From assembly GCA_014377445.1 (NCBI GenBank), contig JACMPP010000077.1, positions 1 to 64,000 of the forward strand: a stretch of 64,000 bases of DNA, read 5' to 3'. A program made the position numbers and the translations under genes. The notes beneath the pieces were generated by a model that was given only the letters and a program-made list of their open reading frames with translations, was not told the DNA's origin and did not search any database. Shown here in pieces: positions 26,562 to 35,567 of the stretch (position 1 is the first letter of the stretch; every line of letters starts with the position of its first letter). Source of the stretch: Oligoflexus sp. Its GTDB lineage: Bacteria > Bdellovibrionota_B > Oligoflexia > Oligoflexales > Oligoflexaceae.

Positions 26562-27634
26562 ATACCCAAAGATTCGTTCAAAGTCTGGCCCGACCAAATA
26601 TTGTAGCTATGGAGGCCTATCGCTCCGCCCGGAGCGAAAACCCCATTGGCGGAGTCTGGATGGACGCCAATGAATTGCCCTGGTCGGGCAATAAACTTGT
26701 CGATGGCGCTCTCGACAATCGTTATCCCATGCCCCAACCATTCACGATACTGGATGCTTTGGCCCAATTCTACTCGGTTGATTCGTCCAATCTGCTCGTC
26801 ACCAGGGGGATTGATGAAGGAATCGATGTCCTCATTCGCAGCTTTTGCGAAGCGGGTGAGGACACCATCCTGACTGTCGAGCCGAGCTATGGACTTTATA
26901 AGGTCGCCGCGGCCCTTCAAAACTGCCGCTTTGAAACAGTCCCTTTGGACGAGGAAAATGGCTTCGCACTCGATGCCTCACAATTGATTGAAAAAATCGG
27001 TCCGAACACCAAAATCGTTATTCTTTGCAATCCCAATAATCCAAGCGGCAATCTGTTTGCCCAGGAGGCCGTGGACGCCGTGATCACAGCAGCGCGCGAT
27101 CGTTGCCTCGTCCTCATCGATGAGGCCTACATCGAGTTTGCCAAGGAAGGCACGATCATCGAGCGTCTGGTGAACAGCCCTCACGTCGTCGTCATGCGAA
27201 CTTTTTCCAAAGCCTGGGGTCTCGCCGGCATTCGAGTGGGCGTAACAATCGCTCATCCGGCAATCATAGCGCTTTTGAAAAAAGTTCTGGCACCCTATCC
27301 CTTGAGCAGCCCTTCGCTGCGTGCCCTGGAAAATCGAATGACGGAGGAAGGGATTCGGGAACTTTGGCGATCCACTGCCCAGGTAGCCATCCTAAGGGAA
27401 CAGCTGAGCCTCGAACTCTGCAAGCTCTCCGCCGTTCGAAGGGTATTGCCATCGGCCACGAATTTTCTGCTCGTGGAAGTCGATCAGGCCGAAGCTATCG
27501 TGAATCGATTACGGGAAATCGGCATCAGCATCCGGGATCGATCCAGCCGTAAACGAGATTACCTTAGGATATCGGTCGGAACCTATGCCGAAAATCTGAC
27601 GATCCTTGCCAATCTTCGGGAGATTCTACGATGA
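26558..27634 (+). CDS. hisC: Histidinol-phosphate aminotransferase
   Basis: PLP enzyme converting imidazole-acetol phosphate to histidinol phosphate. It has 358 residues, with MDANELPW, the substrate region YPMPQPFTILDALA, the VILCNPNNPSGN motif, LIDEAYIEFA, and the catalytic Lys in MRTFSKAWGLAGIRVGV. The ATG at 26558 overlaps the hisD TGA by 4 bp and matches E. coli HisC; a longer in-frame extension into hisD (to 26366) is not supported. It is part of the his operon. Confidence 0.96.
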   Translation: MNTQRFVQSLARPNIVAMEAYRSARSENPIGGVWMDANELPWSGNKLVDGALDNRYPMPQPFTILDALAQFYSVDSSNLLVTRGIDEGIDVLIRSFCEAGEDTILTVEPSYGLYKVAAALQNCRFETVPLDEENGFALDASQLIEKIGPNTKIVILCNPNNPSGNLFAQEAVDAVITAARDRCLVLIDEAYIEFAKEGTIIERLVNSPHVVVMRTFSKAWGLAGIRVGVTIAHPAIIALLKKVLAPYPLSSPSLRALENRMTEEGIRELWRSTAQVAILREQLSLELCKLSAVRRVLPSATNFLLVEVDQAEAIVNRLREIGISIRDRSSRKRDYLRISVGTYAENLTILANLREILR

Positions 27635-28689
27635 GAAAATTACTCTTCGTCGATCGGGACGGCACGATCCTCGTTGAACCGGAGGATCAACAGATCGATT
27701 CACTGGCCAAGATGAAATGGGTGCCTGGGGCCATCCTCGGATTAAGAGACTTGAGTCTCGCCGGATGGCAGCTAATTTTGGTCAGCAATCAGGATGGCCT
27801 TGGTACAGCATCCTTTCCAATAGAAGACTTCGATGCTCCTCAGCAGGCCATGGTGCAACTGCTGGCGAGCTGCGGCGTCGTGTTCCTCGATCATTTGATT
27901 TGCCCTCACCTGCCGTCTGCTCATTGCGACTGCAGAAAGCCTCGCACTGGCCTCTTAAGAGACCACATCATCGAAGGCTTTGATCGCGACATGAGTGCCG
28001 TGATCGGTGACCGTGAAAGCGATCTTGAACTCGCTGAAGCACTGGGGGTGAAAGGCTTTCGTTTGACAGAAAGTTATGGATGGGCGGACATTGTTTCGGA
28101 TCTGAAAGGTCGTCCCAGACAAGCCACGGTTTTACGAAAAACGAAAGAAACGGAACTTTCCGTAAGGGTGGATCTCGATCATTATGCGTCCCCCCGTATT
28201 CGGAGCGGACAAAAATTTTTTGATCACATGCTTGAGCAGATCGCCCAGCACGCGGGCGTCGACATCGAACTCAAAGCGCTCGGCGATTGGGATGTCGATG
28301 ATCATCACGCGATCGAAGACAGCGCCCTGGCTTTAGGCGAATGCCTTCGCAAAGCGCTGGGCGATAAACATGGTATTGCCCGCTACGGCTTCACCCTTCC
28401 TATGGATGAAACCCTTGCCAGTTGTACCCTGGACTTGAGCGGACGGCCCTATAGTTCCTACGAAGCCGATTATAGCGTGGAAAGAGTGGGTGGACTTGCG
28501 ACCGAAATGATTCCCCATTTCTTTCGCAGTCTGGCCGATGGTCTACGAGCGAGCCTTCATATCAAGATTTCAGGTAGCAACAATCATCACATTGTCGAAG
28601 CCGGCTTCAAGGCCTTCGGTCGCTGTCTGGGTCAGGCCGTCGCAAAAAACGGCAATCTGCGCGTCCCGAGTTCGAAAGGAGTCCTATGA
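27631..28689 (+). CDS. hisB: Bifunctional histidinol-phosphatase / imidazoleglycerol-phosphate dehydratase
   Basis: A 352-residue fusion. The N-terminal HAD phosphatase (about 1-165) has FVDRDGTILVEPED with the nucleophilic Asp, a Zn-binding CPHLPSAHCDCRKP, and VIGDRESDLELAEALG. The C-terminal IGP dehydratase (about 168-352) has the metal motifs FDHMLEQIAQHAG, DDHHAIEDSALALG and NNHHIVEAGFKAFGR. This fused form is typical of enterics and some other lineages; most bacteria have monofunctional HisB. The start overlaps the hisC stop by 4 bp. Confidence 0.97.
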   Translation: MRKLLFVDRDGTILVEPEDQQIDSLAKMKWVPGAILGLRDLSLAGWQLILVSNQDGLGTASFPIEDFDAPQQAMVQLLASCGVVFLDHLICPHLPSAHCDCRKPRTGLLRDHIIEGFDRDMSAVIGDRESDLELAEALGVKGFRLTESYGWADIVSDLKGRPRQATVLRKTKETELSVRVDLDHYASPRIRSGQKFFDHMLEQIAQHAGVDIELKALGDWDVDDHHAIEDSALALGECLRKALGDKHGIARYGFTLPMDETLASCTLDLSGRPYSSYEADYSVERVGGLATEMIPHFFRSLADGLRASLHIKISGSNNHHIVEAGFKAFGRCLGQAVAKNGNLRVPSSKGVL

Positions 28690-29270
28690 TCGCCCTCATT
28701 CCCACCGGTGGTTCGAATCTGGGATCCGTTGAAGCGGCTCTTCAGCGTCTGGGAGCTGAATTTCTGACGACCGAGGATCCGAAAATGATCGCTCGCGCGG
28801 ACCACGTGATACTTCCGGGCGTGGGACACGCCGAAACAATGATGGCGAGACTTCATGGGAAAAACCTGAGCTGCTTTCTCAAGACTCTGACCCAACCCGT
28901 ATTGGGTATTTGCCTGGGTATGCAGCTCCTTTTTGAAAGCTCGGAGGAGGGCACTGTCGAAGGACTCGGAATAATTCCCGGCCGCGTGCTGGCGATCCCT
29001 GCGGAAGGTCGCCCCCTGCCTCACATGGGTTGGAACGAAGTGGTCAGCACTTCCCAAGACCGGCTGGATAGATGCGCGAACGGCAAATATTTCTACTTTG
29101 TGCATAGTTACATGGCCGAATCCGGTCCTTGGGTGACAGCAAGTTGTGACTACGGATGCAAGATCCCCGCGATCGTGCGATGGAATAATTTTCATGGTGT
29201 TCAATTTCATCCCGAGCGATCAGGTCCTGCGGGTGAAGCCCTACTCAAGGAGTTTCTATGTATGAACTAA
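28686..29270 (+). CDS. hisH: Imidazole glycerol phosphate synthase, glutaminase subunit
   Basis: A class I glutamine amidotransferase that supplies ammonia to HisF. The nucleophile is in LGICLGMQLLFE (Cys about 77), and the His-Glu pair is in GVQFHPERSG. At 194 residues it has typical length. It overlaps hisB by 4 bp and hisA by 13 bp. Confidence 0.96.
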   Translation: MIALIPTGGSNLGSVEAALQRLGAEFLTTEDPKMIARADHVILPGVGHAETMMARLHGKNLSCFLKTLTQPVLGICLGMQLLFESSEEGTVEGLGIIPGRVLAIPAEGRPLPHMGWNEVVSTSQDRLDRCANGKYFYFVHSYMAESGPWVTASCDYGCKIPAIVRWNNFHGVQFHPERSGPAGEALLKEFLCMN

Positions 29271-29995
29271 AGCTCGTCCCTTCTATTGATCTATTGGGTG
29301 GCGCCTGTGTGAGACTCCAACAAGGATCATTTGAAACCGCAACGCACTATGCCCAGGATCCGTTGATTGTTGCCAAACGCTATCAGGAGTCGGGCGCGAC
29401 CTTTCTCCATGTCGTGGATCTTGATGGAGCCAAAGCTCAAATCCCCCTACAAATATCGATCGTGTCTACGATCGTCCGGGAGACGAATCTCAAGGTTCAA
29501 ATCGGGGGTGGAATTCGCACACTCTCTCAAGCCATGGCCTACATCGACGCCGGCGCCGAACGTATTGTGATCGGCAGTCTCGCCGTGACAGACCCCATAT
29601 CGACCGTCAAAATCATCGAGCTTCTCGGCCCCGAACATATCACTCTTGCCTTCGACTTCTGGACCGACATCGACGGAGAACTCCGCCCGGCGGTCCATGC
29701 ATGGACCCGATTCGAGGACAAAAGCCCCGCGACCCTTTTTGAGAAATATCTGGACTACGACGCTCTTCAGTATCTTTGCACCGATATCAATAGCGATGGT
29801 CAAATGACCGGAATCAATGAGCAATTCTATCGCAAACTCCTACGCTACTGTCCGGCGTCGAACCTCTTTGCTTCCGGCGGCGTGCGTAACCTCGAAGATC
29901 TTAAGACTGCCAAAGATCTGAGGCTCGCGGGCCTGATTATCGGCAAAGCTCTTTACGAAAAACGTTTTACCATGGAAGAGGCCCTGATGTGTTAG
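29258..29995 (+). CDS. hisA: ProFAR isomerase (phosphoribosylformimino-5-aminoimidazole carboxamide ribotide isomerase)
   Basis: A (beta-alpha)8-barrel enzyme that opens the ribose of ProFAR by an Amadori rearrangement. SIDLLGGACVRLQQGSF holds the first catalytic Asp, with FLHVVDLDGAK and QIGGGIRTLSQAMAYIDAGA then FASGGVRNLEDLK, all standard. It has 245 residues. It overlaps hisH at the start and hisF at the end. Confidence 0.96.
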   Translation: MYELKLVPSIDLLGGACVRLQQGSFETATHYAQDPLIVAKRYQESGATFLHVVDLDGAKAQIPLQISIVSTIVRETNLKVQIGGGIRTLSQAMAYIDAGAERIVIGSLAVTDPISTVKIIELLGPEHITLAFDFWTDIDGELRPAVHAWTRFEDKSPATLFEKYLDYDALQYLCTDINSDGQMTGINEQFYRKLLRYCPASNLFASGGVRNLEDLKTAKDLRLAGLIIGKALYEKRFTMEEALMC

Positions 29996-30807
29996 GCAAA
30001 CGAATTATTCCCTGTCTCGACGTTCGAGACGGACGGGTTGTCAAAGGCCAACGTTTCAAAGACCACGTCGATGTCGGTGACATCGAGGAACTGGCTCTTC
30101 GCTATGTTGAGCAGGGAGCCGACGAACTTGTCTTCTATGACATCGCCGCGAGTGCTGATAATCGCACAGTCGACACCGAATGGATTAGACGCCTCTCGCG
30201 TTTAATCAACATTCCCTTTTGTGTGGCCGGGGGGATTCATTCAATAGAGATCGCTGAGAAAATTCTAAATGCCGGCGCGGACAAGCTCTCGATTAATTCA
30301 CCCGCGCTTCATCGCCCGAGCCTGATCGACGAGCTCGCCTTGACCTTTGGTCGCCAATGCATCGTCATAGGCATCGATTCCCTGTTTGAAACAGATGATT
30401 GGTACGTTTGGGCTCAAACGGGTCGAACCGAAACCATGCGAACGAGCCATCGGCTCACCCGAGATTGGATTGCCGAGGTTCAGGATCGGGGCGCGGGAGA
30501 AGTTGTGTTGAACTGCATGGGTCAGGATGGAGTTCGCAGGGGCTATGATCTAGAGCAAATGAAGACCTTTCGGGCCCTTTGCAAAGTGCCTCTCATCGCC
30601 TCCGGAGGCGCGGGATCCTCTGCCGACTTCGTAGACGTCTTTCGTGAGGCTAAAGTCGATGGAGCTTTGGCCGCTGGGGTTTTTCATCGTCAGGAATTAA
30701 CTGTGGCGCGGGTCAAGACCGAACTTATGTGTGCCGGCATTCCCGTTCGGCCTCCAGATCTTAAGGGGAAAGGTGAAGATGAAAATGAATACAAAATTAA
30801 ATTTTGA
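29989..30807 (+). CDS. hisF: Imidazole glycerol phosphate synthase, cyclase subunit
   Basis: The barrel-fold cyclase that uses HisH-derived ammonia to make imidazole glycerol phosphate and AICAR. IIPCLDVRDGRVVKGQRF carries the catalytic Asp11-type residue, then FYDIAASADNRT, VAGGIHSIEIAEKILNAGAD and IASGGAGSSADFVDVF. It starts with GTG at 29989, with GAAGAGG upstream. The C-terminus is a little extended (GKGEDENEYKIKF), where it overlaps hisIE. Confidence 0.95.
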   Translation: MLGKRIIPCLDVRDGRVVKGQRFKDHVDVGDIEELALRYVEQGADELVFYDIAASADNRTVDTEWIRRLSRLINIPFCVAGGIHSIEIAEKILNAGADKLSINSPALHRPSLIDELALTFGRQCIVIGIDSLFETDDWYVWAQTGRTETMRTSHRLTRDWIAEVQDRGAGEVVLNCMGQDGVRRGYDLEQMKTFRALCKVPLIASGGAGSSADFVDVFREAKVDGALAAGVFHRQELTVARVKTELMCAGIPVRPPDLKGKGEDENEYKIKF

Positions 30808-31489
30808 AAAATTGGGGGGGCTTGTGCCTGCCATCGCCCAAGACGCCAAGAGCGGGCGGATCCTGATGCTGGGCTTTATGAACGAGGAGGCTTACAATCA
30901 AACGATCCAAAGTGGATCGATGACCTTCTTTAGCCGGACGAGACAAAAACTTTGGACTAAGGGTGAGACCTCAGGACATGGTCTCAAGGTCAAGAGCTGG
31001 TCGAGCGATTGCGATCAGGACACTCTTCTCTTTCAGGTCGAAGCCACGGGCCCCACCTGTCATCTGGGGAATCCAAGCTGCTTTAAAGATACTCTCTTCA
31101 ATCCGTCCACGAGATTTCTAGGTGAATTGGAATCGATCATTGAACAGCGCCGTGCACAGAATGACGAATCATCCTACACCCTCAAACTCCTCAATTCCGG
31201 TCTTCGGCGCGTCGCGCAGAAAGTGGGGGAGGAAGGCGTTGAGACGGCTCTGGCTTTGGTCAGCGCCTCGAGGGAGGAGTGCATCGAAGAATCCGCCGAT
31301 TTGATTTTCCATCTCCTGGTCGGCCTGTCGTCGCGCGGCATAGAGTTAAGTGAAGTCAGCCATTGTCTTGAGCTGCGGCATTTGTCTCAAAACAAGGTTA
31401 AGGAAACGATAGACGGAAGCCTTACAGGCGATCGCATACCCGTTGAGTCAGCTCTACCGTTCGGCAGGAGCCTTACGGCAAGCGTTTAA
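30779..31489 (+). CDS. hisI: Bifunctional phosphoribosyl-AMP cyclohydrolase / phosphoribosyl-ATP pyrophosphatase
   Basis: A HisI-HisE fusion of 236 residues. HisI (about 1-115) has LMLGFMNEEAYNQTIQSG, FFSRTRQKLWTKGETSGH and the metal-binding SSDCDQDTLLFQVEATGPTC. HisE (about 120-236) has RRVAQKVGEEGVETALALV and ESADLIFHLLV. The start at 30779 follows AAAGGTGA; a GTG two codons earlier is possible. It is the last gene of the his operon and overlaps hisF by 29 nt. Confidence 0.95.
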   Translation: MKMNTKLNFEKLGGLVPAIAQDAKSGRILMLGFMNEEAYNQTIQSGSMTFFSRTRQKLWTKGETSGHGLKVKSWSSDCDQDTLLFQVEATGPTCHLGNPSCFKDTLFNPSTRFLGELESIIEQRRAQNDESSYTLKLLNSGLRRVAQKVGEEGVETALALVSASREECIEESADLIFHLLVGLSSRGIELSEVSHCLELRHLSQNKVKETIDGSLTGDRIPVESALPFGRSLTASV

Positions 31490-31564
31490 AGCCCATCGGC
31501 AATGACTGATTCATCCTAAATCCCTGAAGGTGCAAAAATACCAGTCAGAAATCGGGCTTTTAGT
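31488..31564 (+). terminator. Possible his operon terminator
   Basis: AAAGCCC just after the hisIE stop pairs with GGGCTTT about 65 nt later, followed by TTAG. An inner TGACTG/CAGTCA pairing supports an extended fold. The T-run is short, so confidence is limited. Confidence 0.45.
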
Positions 31565-31671
31565 TGCATCCAATTGTTAAAAGATTTGACTAATCTCAAG
31601 ATAGCGATCGATCACGATCCTTTTAAGATCAATAGACAAATCCCATGAATCTTCTCAGAAAGAGCTGACGC

Positions 31672-32718
31672 ATGCGCTACCTCGCCCTTTTCATTTTGTT
31701 ATCAAGTTGCGTCTACAAAGGACAACTTGTCGAAAATCTCGTCGTCAAGGACCAGGAAAAATGGCTCGTGGGCGAAGTCGCCAATCCATCGGTCGCCGGC
31801 ATCGAGCATCTCGTGGTCTTCGGCGATTCGCTGTCCGATCCAGGCAATCTCTCAAGCAACACCTTCGGCTTTGTTCTCCCCCACAGAATTTTCTACAAAG
31901 GTCGCTTTTCAAACGGTCCGGTGTGGGCGGACTATGTTGGCAATTCTCTGCAATGGACGGTCGACAATTACGCAGTCGGAGGAGCCCTCACCCGTCCTAG
32001 TGACTTTCCTGAGAGCTTCGTAGTGAAGTCGTTTCCTGAGCAGATCGAGAGCAGCGGAAGTCGCCTCAGGGAATTAAACCCACAAAAGACTCTGATCGCG
32101 ATGTGGATTGGCCCCAATAATTATTTGCGCAACGGATCCGAATATGAGGATGGCAAAGGTCGACCAGAACCCAAAGTTCTAGGCCAAGGTGTTACCTTGA
32201 GCATTCAAGAAATTGAAATGGGAATAAAAGCCGTTCAAAAGCTGGGATTTAAGCAATTCGCAATCGGTACGATGCCAGAGCTGGGCGGCATCAATCGCAA
32301 TCCGAAAGGCGGACTGGCTGCGTCGGATGCCACTCTCTACGAAGCCACGCGCCTTCACAATGATCAACTTCACAAACTCATCGATAGGCTGGCCGCTGAC
32401 AATGCTGACCTCAGCTTTGTCACCTACCACGCTTACGAGATCAACAAAGCCACTTACGAGGATCCAAAGGCGTTCGGATTCTCGAAGCTTGATGTCCCTT
32501 GTTATGTGGGTTCATTGAGCGGCAGGTTTTACGGCAAAGAGGAATTTTGCTCGGACCCGATGGGCTATAAGTTCTGGGAATACCTGCATCCCAACACCCG
32601 CATGCAATGCTACTATGCCGCCCAATTCCTAGCGGACATCAGCGAGGGCAAACTTATCGGGGGTTATAGCAGGCAGCACACCATAGACCGTTGCCTGGCG
32701 ATCAAGAACAAATCCTAG
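31672..32718 (+). CDS. GDSL/SGNH lipase-esterase, predicted lipoprotein
   Basis: A 348-residue hydrolase. The signal peptide ends LLSSC, a good lipobox (Cys about 13). Block I is VVFGDSLSDPGN with the nucleophilic Ser, block III GPNNY has the oxyanion Asn, and the C-terminal block V DPMGYKFWEYLHPN provides the Asp-His pair. This arrangement is that of the thermolabile haemolysin/phospholipase group (COG3240). Probable role: esterase or phospholipase at the outer membrane or outside the cell. Substrate unknown. It stands alone after the his operon. Confidence 0.85.
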   Translation: MRYLALFILLSSCVYKGQLVENLVVKDQEKWLVGEVANPSVAGIEHLVVFGDSLSDPGNLSSNTFGFVLPHRIFYKGRFSNGPVWADYVGNSLQWTVDNYAVGGALTRPSDFPESFVVKSFPEQIESSGSRLRELNPQKTLIAMWIGPNNYLRNGSEYEDGKGRPEPKVLGQGVTLSIQEIEMGIKAVQKLGFKQFAIGTMPELGGINRNPKGGLAASDATLYEATRLHNDQLHKLIDRLAADNADLSFVTYHAYEINKATYEDPKAFGFSKLDVPCYVGSLSGRFYGKEEFCSDPMGYKFWEYLHPNTRMQCYYAAQFLADISEGKLIGGYSRQHTIDRCLAIKNKS

Positions 32719-32724
32719 TCTCGC

Positions 32725-33828
32725 CTAATCCATTCGCCTTACAAGCTCAGGAGCTAGCTGAAAAACCCGTTCAGCGACCGATCCCGGGCTTTGATCCAAC
32801 ATGCAGCGAAAATGCCCCAGAGGACAACTTTGAGGGCCGTGCGCGCTGCAAGGACGACAGTCCAAAGCAATCTCAGCTATCGCCGCCCTTGGCGCCAAAG
32901 GACCAAATCCCAAGGCGGGCACCGTCGCTCCAAAAATCGCCAGGGTCGGAGTCCGGAAAGCTGATGCATAGTGAAGGGGTGAGCTATCGTTGCTCACGAG
33001 AAGATTCAGTTGCAGAAAAATAGCCCTGAGATCATCAAGATTGGTCTTCCCTGCTAGATTGAGCACCCGCTGCCCCGAAAGCTTCGCATCCGAAGCGACA
33101 TTCCCATCCAAATCCACAGCCATCTTTTCCACTATCTCAGCCGCTGGGATTTCATCTTTGCTGCCCAGGATCAAGAGATTCGCATCACAGCTCTTAAGCA
33201 AAATCCTCGCCAGTGCACCATAGTTCTCCGATGGCCAGCGCTTGGTTCCCCATACGCTGCCGGGAGCAAAAGCAACCAGAGGCTTGCCTGAGGCAAAGGC
33301 TCTCACCTGACTTTCGATCGCTCCTTGTGAATAAACTTCAAGAAAAGGACGACTCGCCTGAAACTCCTGACGATCGACACCCAGCGCTTCGAGGAGCAGC
33401 AAGATCCGCTGCGCTTCATGCAGAACCGCAACCCGAAAGACTCTCCTGGTGGCCAGGAATCCACACTGTGTTTCAAAATATGTGACTGTTGGAAGACCGA
33501 TAAGGCGACAGAGAAAACTCGAACGAAAACTTTTATGAGTCTGCAGCATCCAGACAGCGCCGAGACTTAGAGCGGAAAGCTCTCTCTTGAGACGTCGCGC
33601 TTCCGAGCACAGGCTTTTTGCGCGCTTATCAAAGACCAGGGTCTTATCGAGATCACTGTGACCTTTGAGCGCCGCGGCCCCAATCGGTGTTGTGATCAGA
33701 TATTGTTTGATATGGGGATAGTGCTCCCGCACAAAGCGAAATGCTGCCGTTGTAATAACGATGTCACCCAGAAATCCGGTCTGCAACCAGACGATCGATT
33801 GCAATTTATGAAACTCACTCTCTCTCAT
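32725..33828 (-). CDS. Glycosyltransferase family 9 (heptosyltransferase type)
   Basis: A 367-residue GT-B glycosyltransferase. It starts IVWLQTGFLGDIVITTAAFR (heptosyltransferases have an R-GDxVLxTP pattern here). The C-terminal donor-binding part has VAFAPGSVWGTKRWPSENY, LILGSKDEIPAAE, LLVSNDSSPLHYASAFRTPTLAIFG and a cysteine-rich DCRPCSAHGPQSCPLGHFRC segment. It probably adds heptose to lipopolysaccharide core. The ATG has GGAGG upstream and overlaps the rimI stop by 4 bp. Confidence 0.88.
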   Translation of the reverse strand: MRESEFHKLQSIVWLQTGFLGDIVITTAAFRFVREHYPHIKQYLITTPIGAAALKGHSDLDKTLVFDKRAKSLCSEARRLKRELSALSLGAVWMLQTHKSFRSSFLCRLIGLPTVTYFETQCGFLATRRVFRVAVLHEAQRILLLLEALGVDRQEFQASRPFLEVYSQGAIESQVRAFASGKPLVAFAPGSVWGTKRWPSENYGALARILLKSCDANLLILGSKDEIPAAEIVEKMAVDLDGNVASDAKLSGQRVLNLAGKTNLDDLRAIFLQLNLLVSNDSSPLHYASAFRTPTLAIFGATVPALGFGPLAPRAAIAEIALDCRPCSAHGPQSCPLGHFRCMLDQSPGSVAERVFQLAPELVRRMD

Positions 33829-34292
33829 TGATCCGCCTCCGACTCGACTAATGCCCTTGAATAGATCAGAGCATCTTCTCCATCCTGATAGTAGCGTTTG
33901 CGCAAATGGATACGCTCATATCCCTGCCGTTCATAGAGACGAATTGCGGAGACGTTCGACAACCGGACTTCTAGATAAACAGAATCCGAATTAAATTTTG
34001 TTGAAGAAAAATTTTCAAAATCTTTCAGAAGACTTGCAGCCAATCCTTTACCGCGCGCATCGGCCCGTACATATATGTAGAAAAGTTCGGCGATGCCACC
34101 GATAACCCGACCGAAGGCAAAGCCTTGCCAATCCTCACCCTCCGGCACGCGATAGAGGAGAAAGGTTTGAGGAATTTTTAAAGACAATAAAAACTCTTCG
34201 AGTGGCCAAAAGGAGTCCTTCAAATATTTCTGACAGAACTGACTGAGAGCTTTTTGTTCGCTGTCACGTCCGGAATATAGATTGCTCAACAT
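33825..34292 (-). CDS. GNAT N-acetyltransferase, RimI-like
   Basis: A 155-residue GNAT protein. The acetyl-CoA site is VRADARGKGLAASLL, with LEVRLSNVSAIRLYERQGYE following, which is the RimI pattern for N-terminal acetylation of proteins such as ribosomal S18. A related GNAT function is possible. It is the middle gene of three tightly packed genes: SurA_N-like, this one (12-nt gap), then GT9. Confidence 0.82.
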   Translation of the reverse strand: MLSNLYSGRDSEQKALSQFCQKYLKDSFWPLEEFLLSLKIPQTFLLYRVPEGEDWQGFAFGRVIGGIAELFYIYVRADARGKGLAASLLKDFENFSSTKFNSDSVYLEVRLSNVSAIRLYERQGYERIHLRKRYYQDGEDALIYSRALVESEADQ

Positions 34293-34304
34293 CTTAACAT
34301 TTTC

Positions 34305-34901
34305 CTAATTCCGATAGGGCACTAGAGCCACATAGTCTTTGGCTTTGGTATAGAAGCGGTAGGAAGTGGCTTTGGCAAGGGCAAGGAACCAATCCGCCTC
34401 GGGATCGAGACGCGTAAAAGCATTTTCGTCTTGAGTTTTGGCCGCCGTGATTTGCTGTCGACTTCGGGTGTAGCCCTCGACACGAAAGAGCATGGCGAAG
34501 ATGCGACTGATGTCCGCTTCCGAAAGTTGTCGGCCCCGGATGAATCGATCGAGCTCGGGAAACTTTCCCTGGGCATTCGTCAACGCCATCTCCGCCGAGG
34601 CCACGCGTTTTGAATCCGGTGCAAAAGACTCGAGTTTTTGCTGGTCATTTTCAAGTTGGGTATACACGATCATTTCATTTTTGAACTCTTCGACCTGCGC
34701 GGTCCAACTCTTAGAGGAGGGTAACCCGCTTCTCGGTTCCTCACCCATGGCTATCGTACGCAGTAGTTCATAAGTCTCGAGTTGCTTCTGGCTGTAGGAC
34801 TTGCCGTTTATCTCTACAATCAACCGATCGAGCAAGGATTGCTCCGCCATCAATGTAGCGCTGAAGAAGAAATACATGACTAAGCAAATAAAGTTCTTCA
34901 T
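34305..34901 (-). CDS. Exported protein with SurA_N-like domain, no PPIase domain
   Basis: A 198-residue protein with a signal peptide (about residues 1-18, MKNFICLVMYFFFSATLMAE). The mature start RLIVEINGKSYSQKQLETYELL resembles the chaperone N-terminal domain of SurA-type proteins, followed by helical sequence, but no parvulin domain is present. Start at 34901 follows GAGAGAAC; an upstream in-frame ATG at 35009 would put 36 extra residues before the signal peptide. It may be a periplasmic chaperone. Co-directional with rimI and GT9. Confidence 0.6.
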   Translation of the reverse strand: MKNFICLVMYFFFSATLMAEQSLLDRLIVEINGKSYSQKQLETYELLRTIAMGEEPRSGLPSSKSWTAQVEEFKNEMIVYTQLENDQQKLESFAPDSKRVASAEMALTNAQGKFPELDRFIRGRQLSEADISRIFAMLFRVEGYTRSRQQITAAKTQDENAFTRLDPEADWFLALAKATSYRFYTKAKDYVALVPYRN

Positions 34902-35067
34902 AGTTCTCTCTAATGATGACGACCGAAGTGGCTCCCCGACTAGGCTTGCGAAGTCACAAGAAACCATTTCATGGATAAATTCTAAAAAACCAATATGGGG
35001 AATTCCCAAATTTTCACGTCATTTGCCACTTGAAGATTAAAAAATACGAATGCTGAGCTAGTAAATC

Positions 35068-35095
35068 TTGACAACAAACGTTTAGCCTGTAAACC
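35068..35095 (+). promoter_or_regulatory. Probable HU promoter
   Basis: TTGACA (35068-35073), a 16-bp spacer and TAAACC (35090-35095) resemble a sigma-70 promoter 50 bp before the HU start codon. Confidence 0.5.
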
Positions 35096-35144
35096 TTTAG
35101 CTGCGTACCCAAGTTCAATTTTTTTGATTCGATTGGAGGTTTCC

Positions 35145-35417
35145 ATGAACAAAGCCGAATTGGTTGAAGCCATGACAAAAGTCACGGGACTTACCAAATC
35201 TGATACTGAGAAGTCTTTGGACGCATTTATCGAAACCGTCACAAAGAACGTTAAGAAAAAAGACGGCGTGAAGCTCGTTGGTTTCGGAACATTCTCGGTT
35301 TCTGCGCGTAAAGCTCGTATGGGCCGTAACCCGCAAACTGGCGAAGAAATCCAAATCCCAGCGCGTAAAGTTCCAGTTTTCCGTCCAGGCAAAGAACTCA
35401 AAGAAGCAGTTAAATAA
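35145..35417 (+). CDS. hup: HU-family DNA-binding protein
   Basis: A 90-residue nucleoid protein that bends and compacts DNA as a dimer. MNKAELVEAMTKVTGLTKSD opens the helical body, GFGTFSVSARKARMGRNPQTG contains the beta arm base and DNA-binding arm with the conserved Pro region (RNPQTGEEI), and VPVFRPGKELKEAVK ends it. The start at 35145 has a clear GGAGG 6 nt upstream; the frame extends upstream without an RBS. Codon use is that of a highly expressed gene. Confidence 0.96.
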   Translation: MNKAELVEAMTKVTGLTKSDTEKSLDAFIETVTKNVKKKDGVKLVGFGTFSVSARKARMGRNPQTGEEIQIPARKVPVFRPGKELKEAVK

Positions 35418-35567
35418 GCTTCGATGAGAAGAGGGGGGTCTTTGTTCTAGCGAACAAGGCACCCTAACTTTTCTTCCCCTTCTCCTTCTCCTTCCCCTTG
35501 CATTCCTCTCGACTTCGTCATCCCAATTATTATCTAACAGCTAGCGAATTCTCAAAAATCCAAACTA

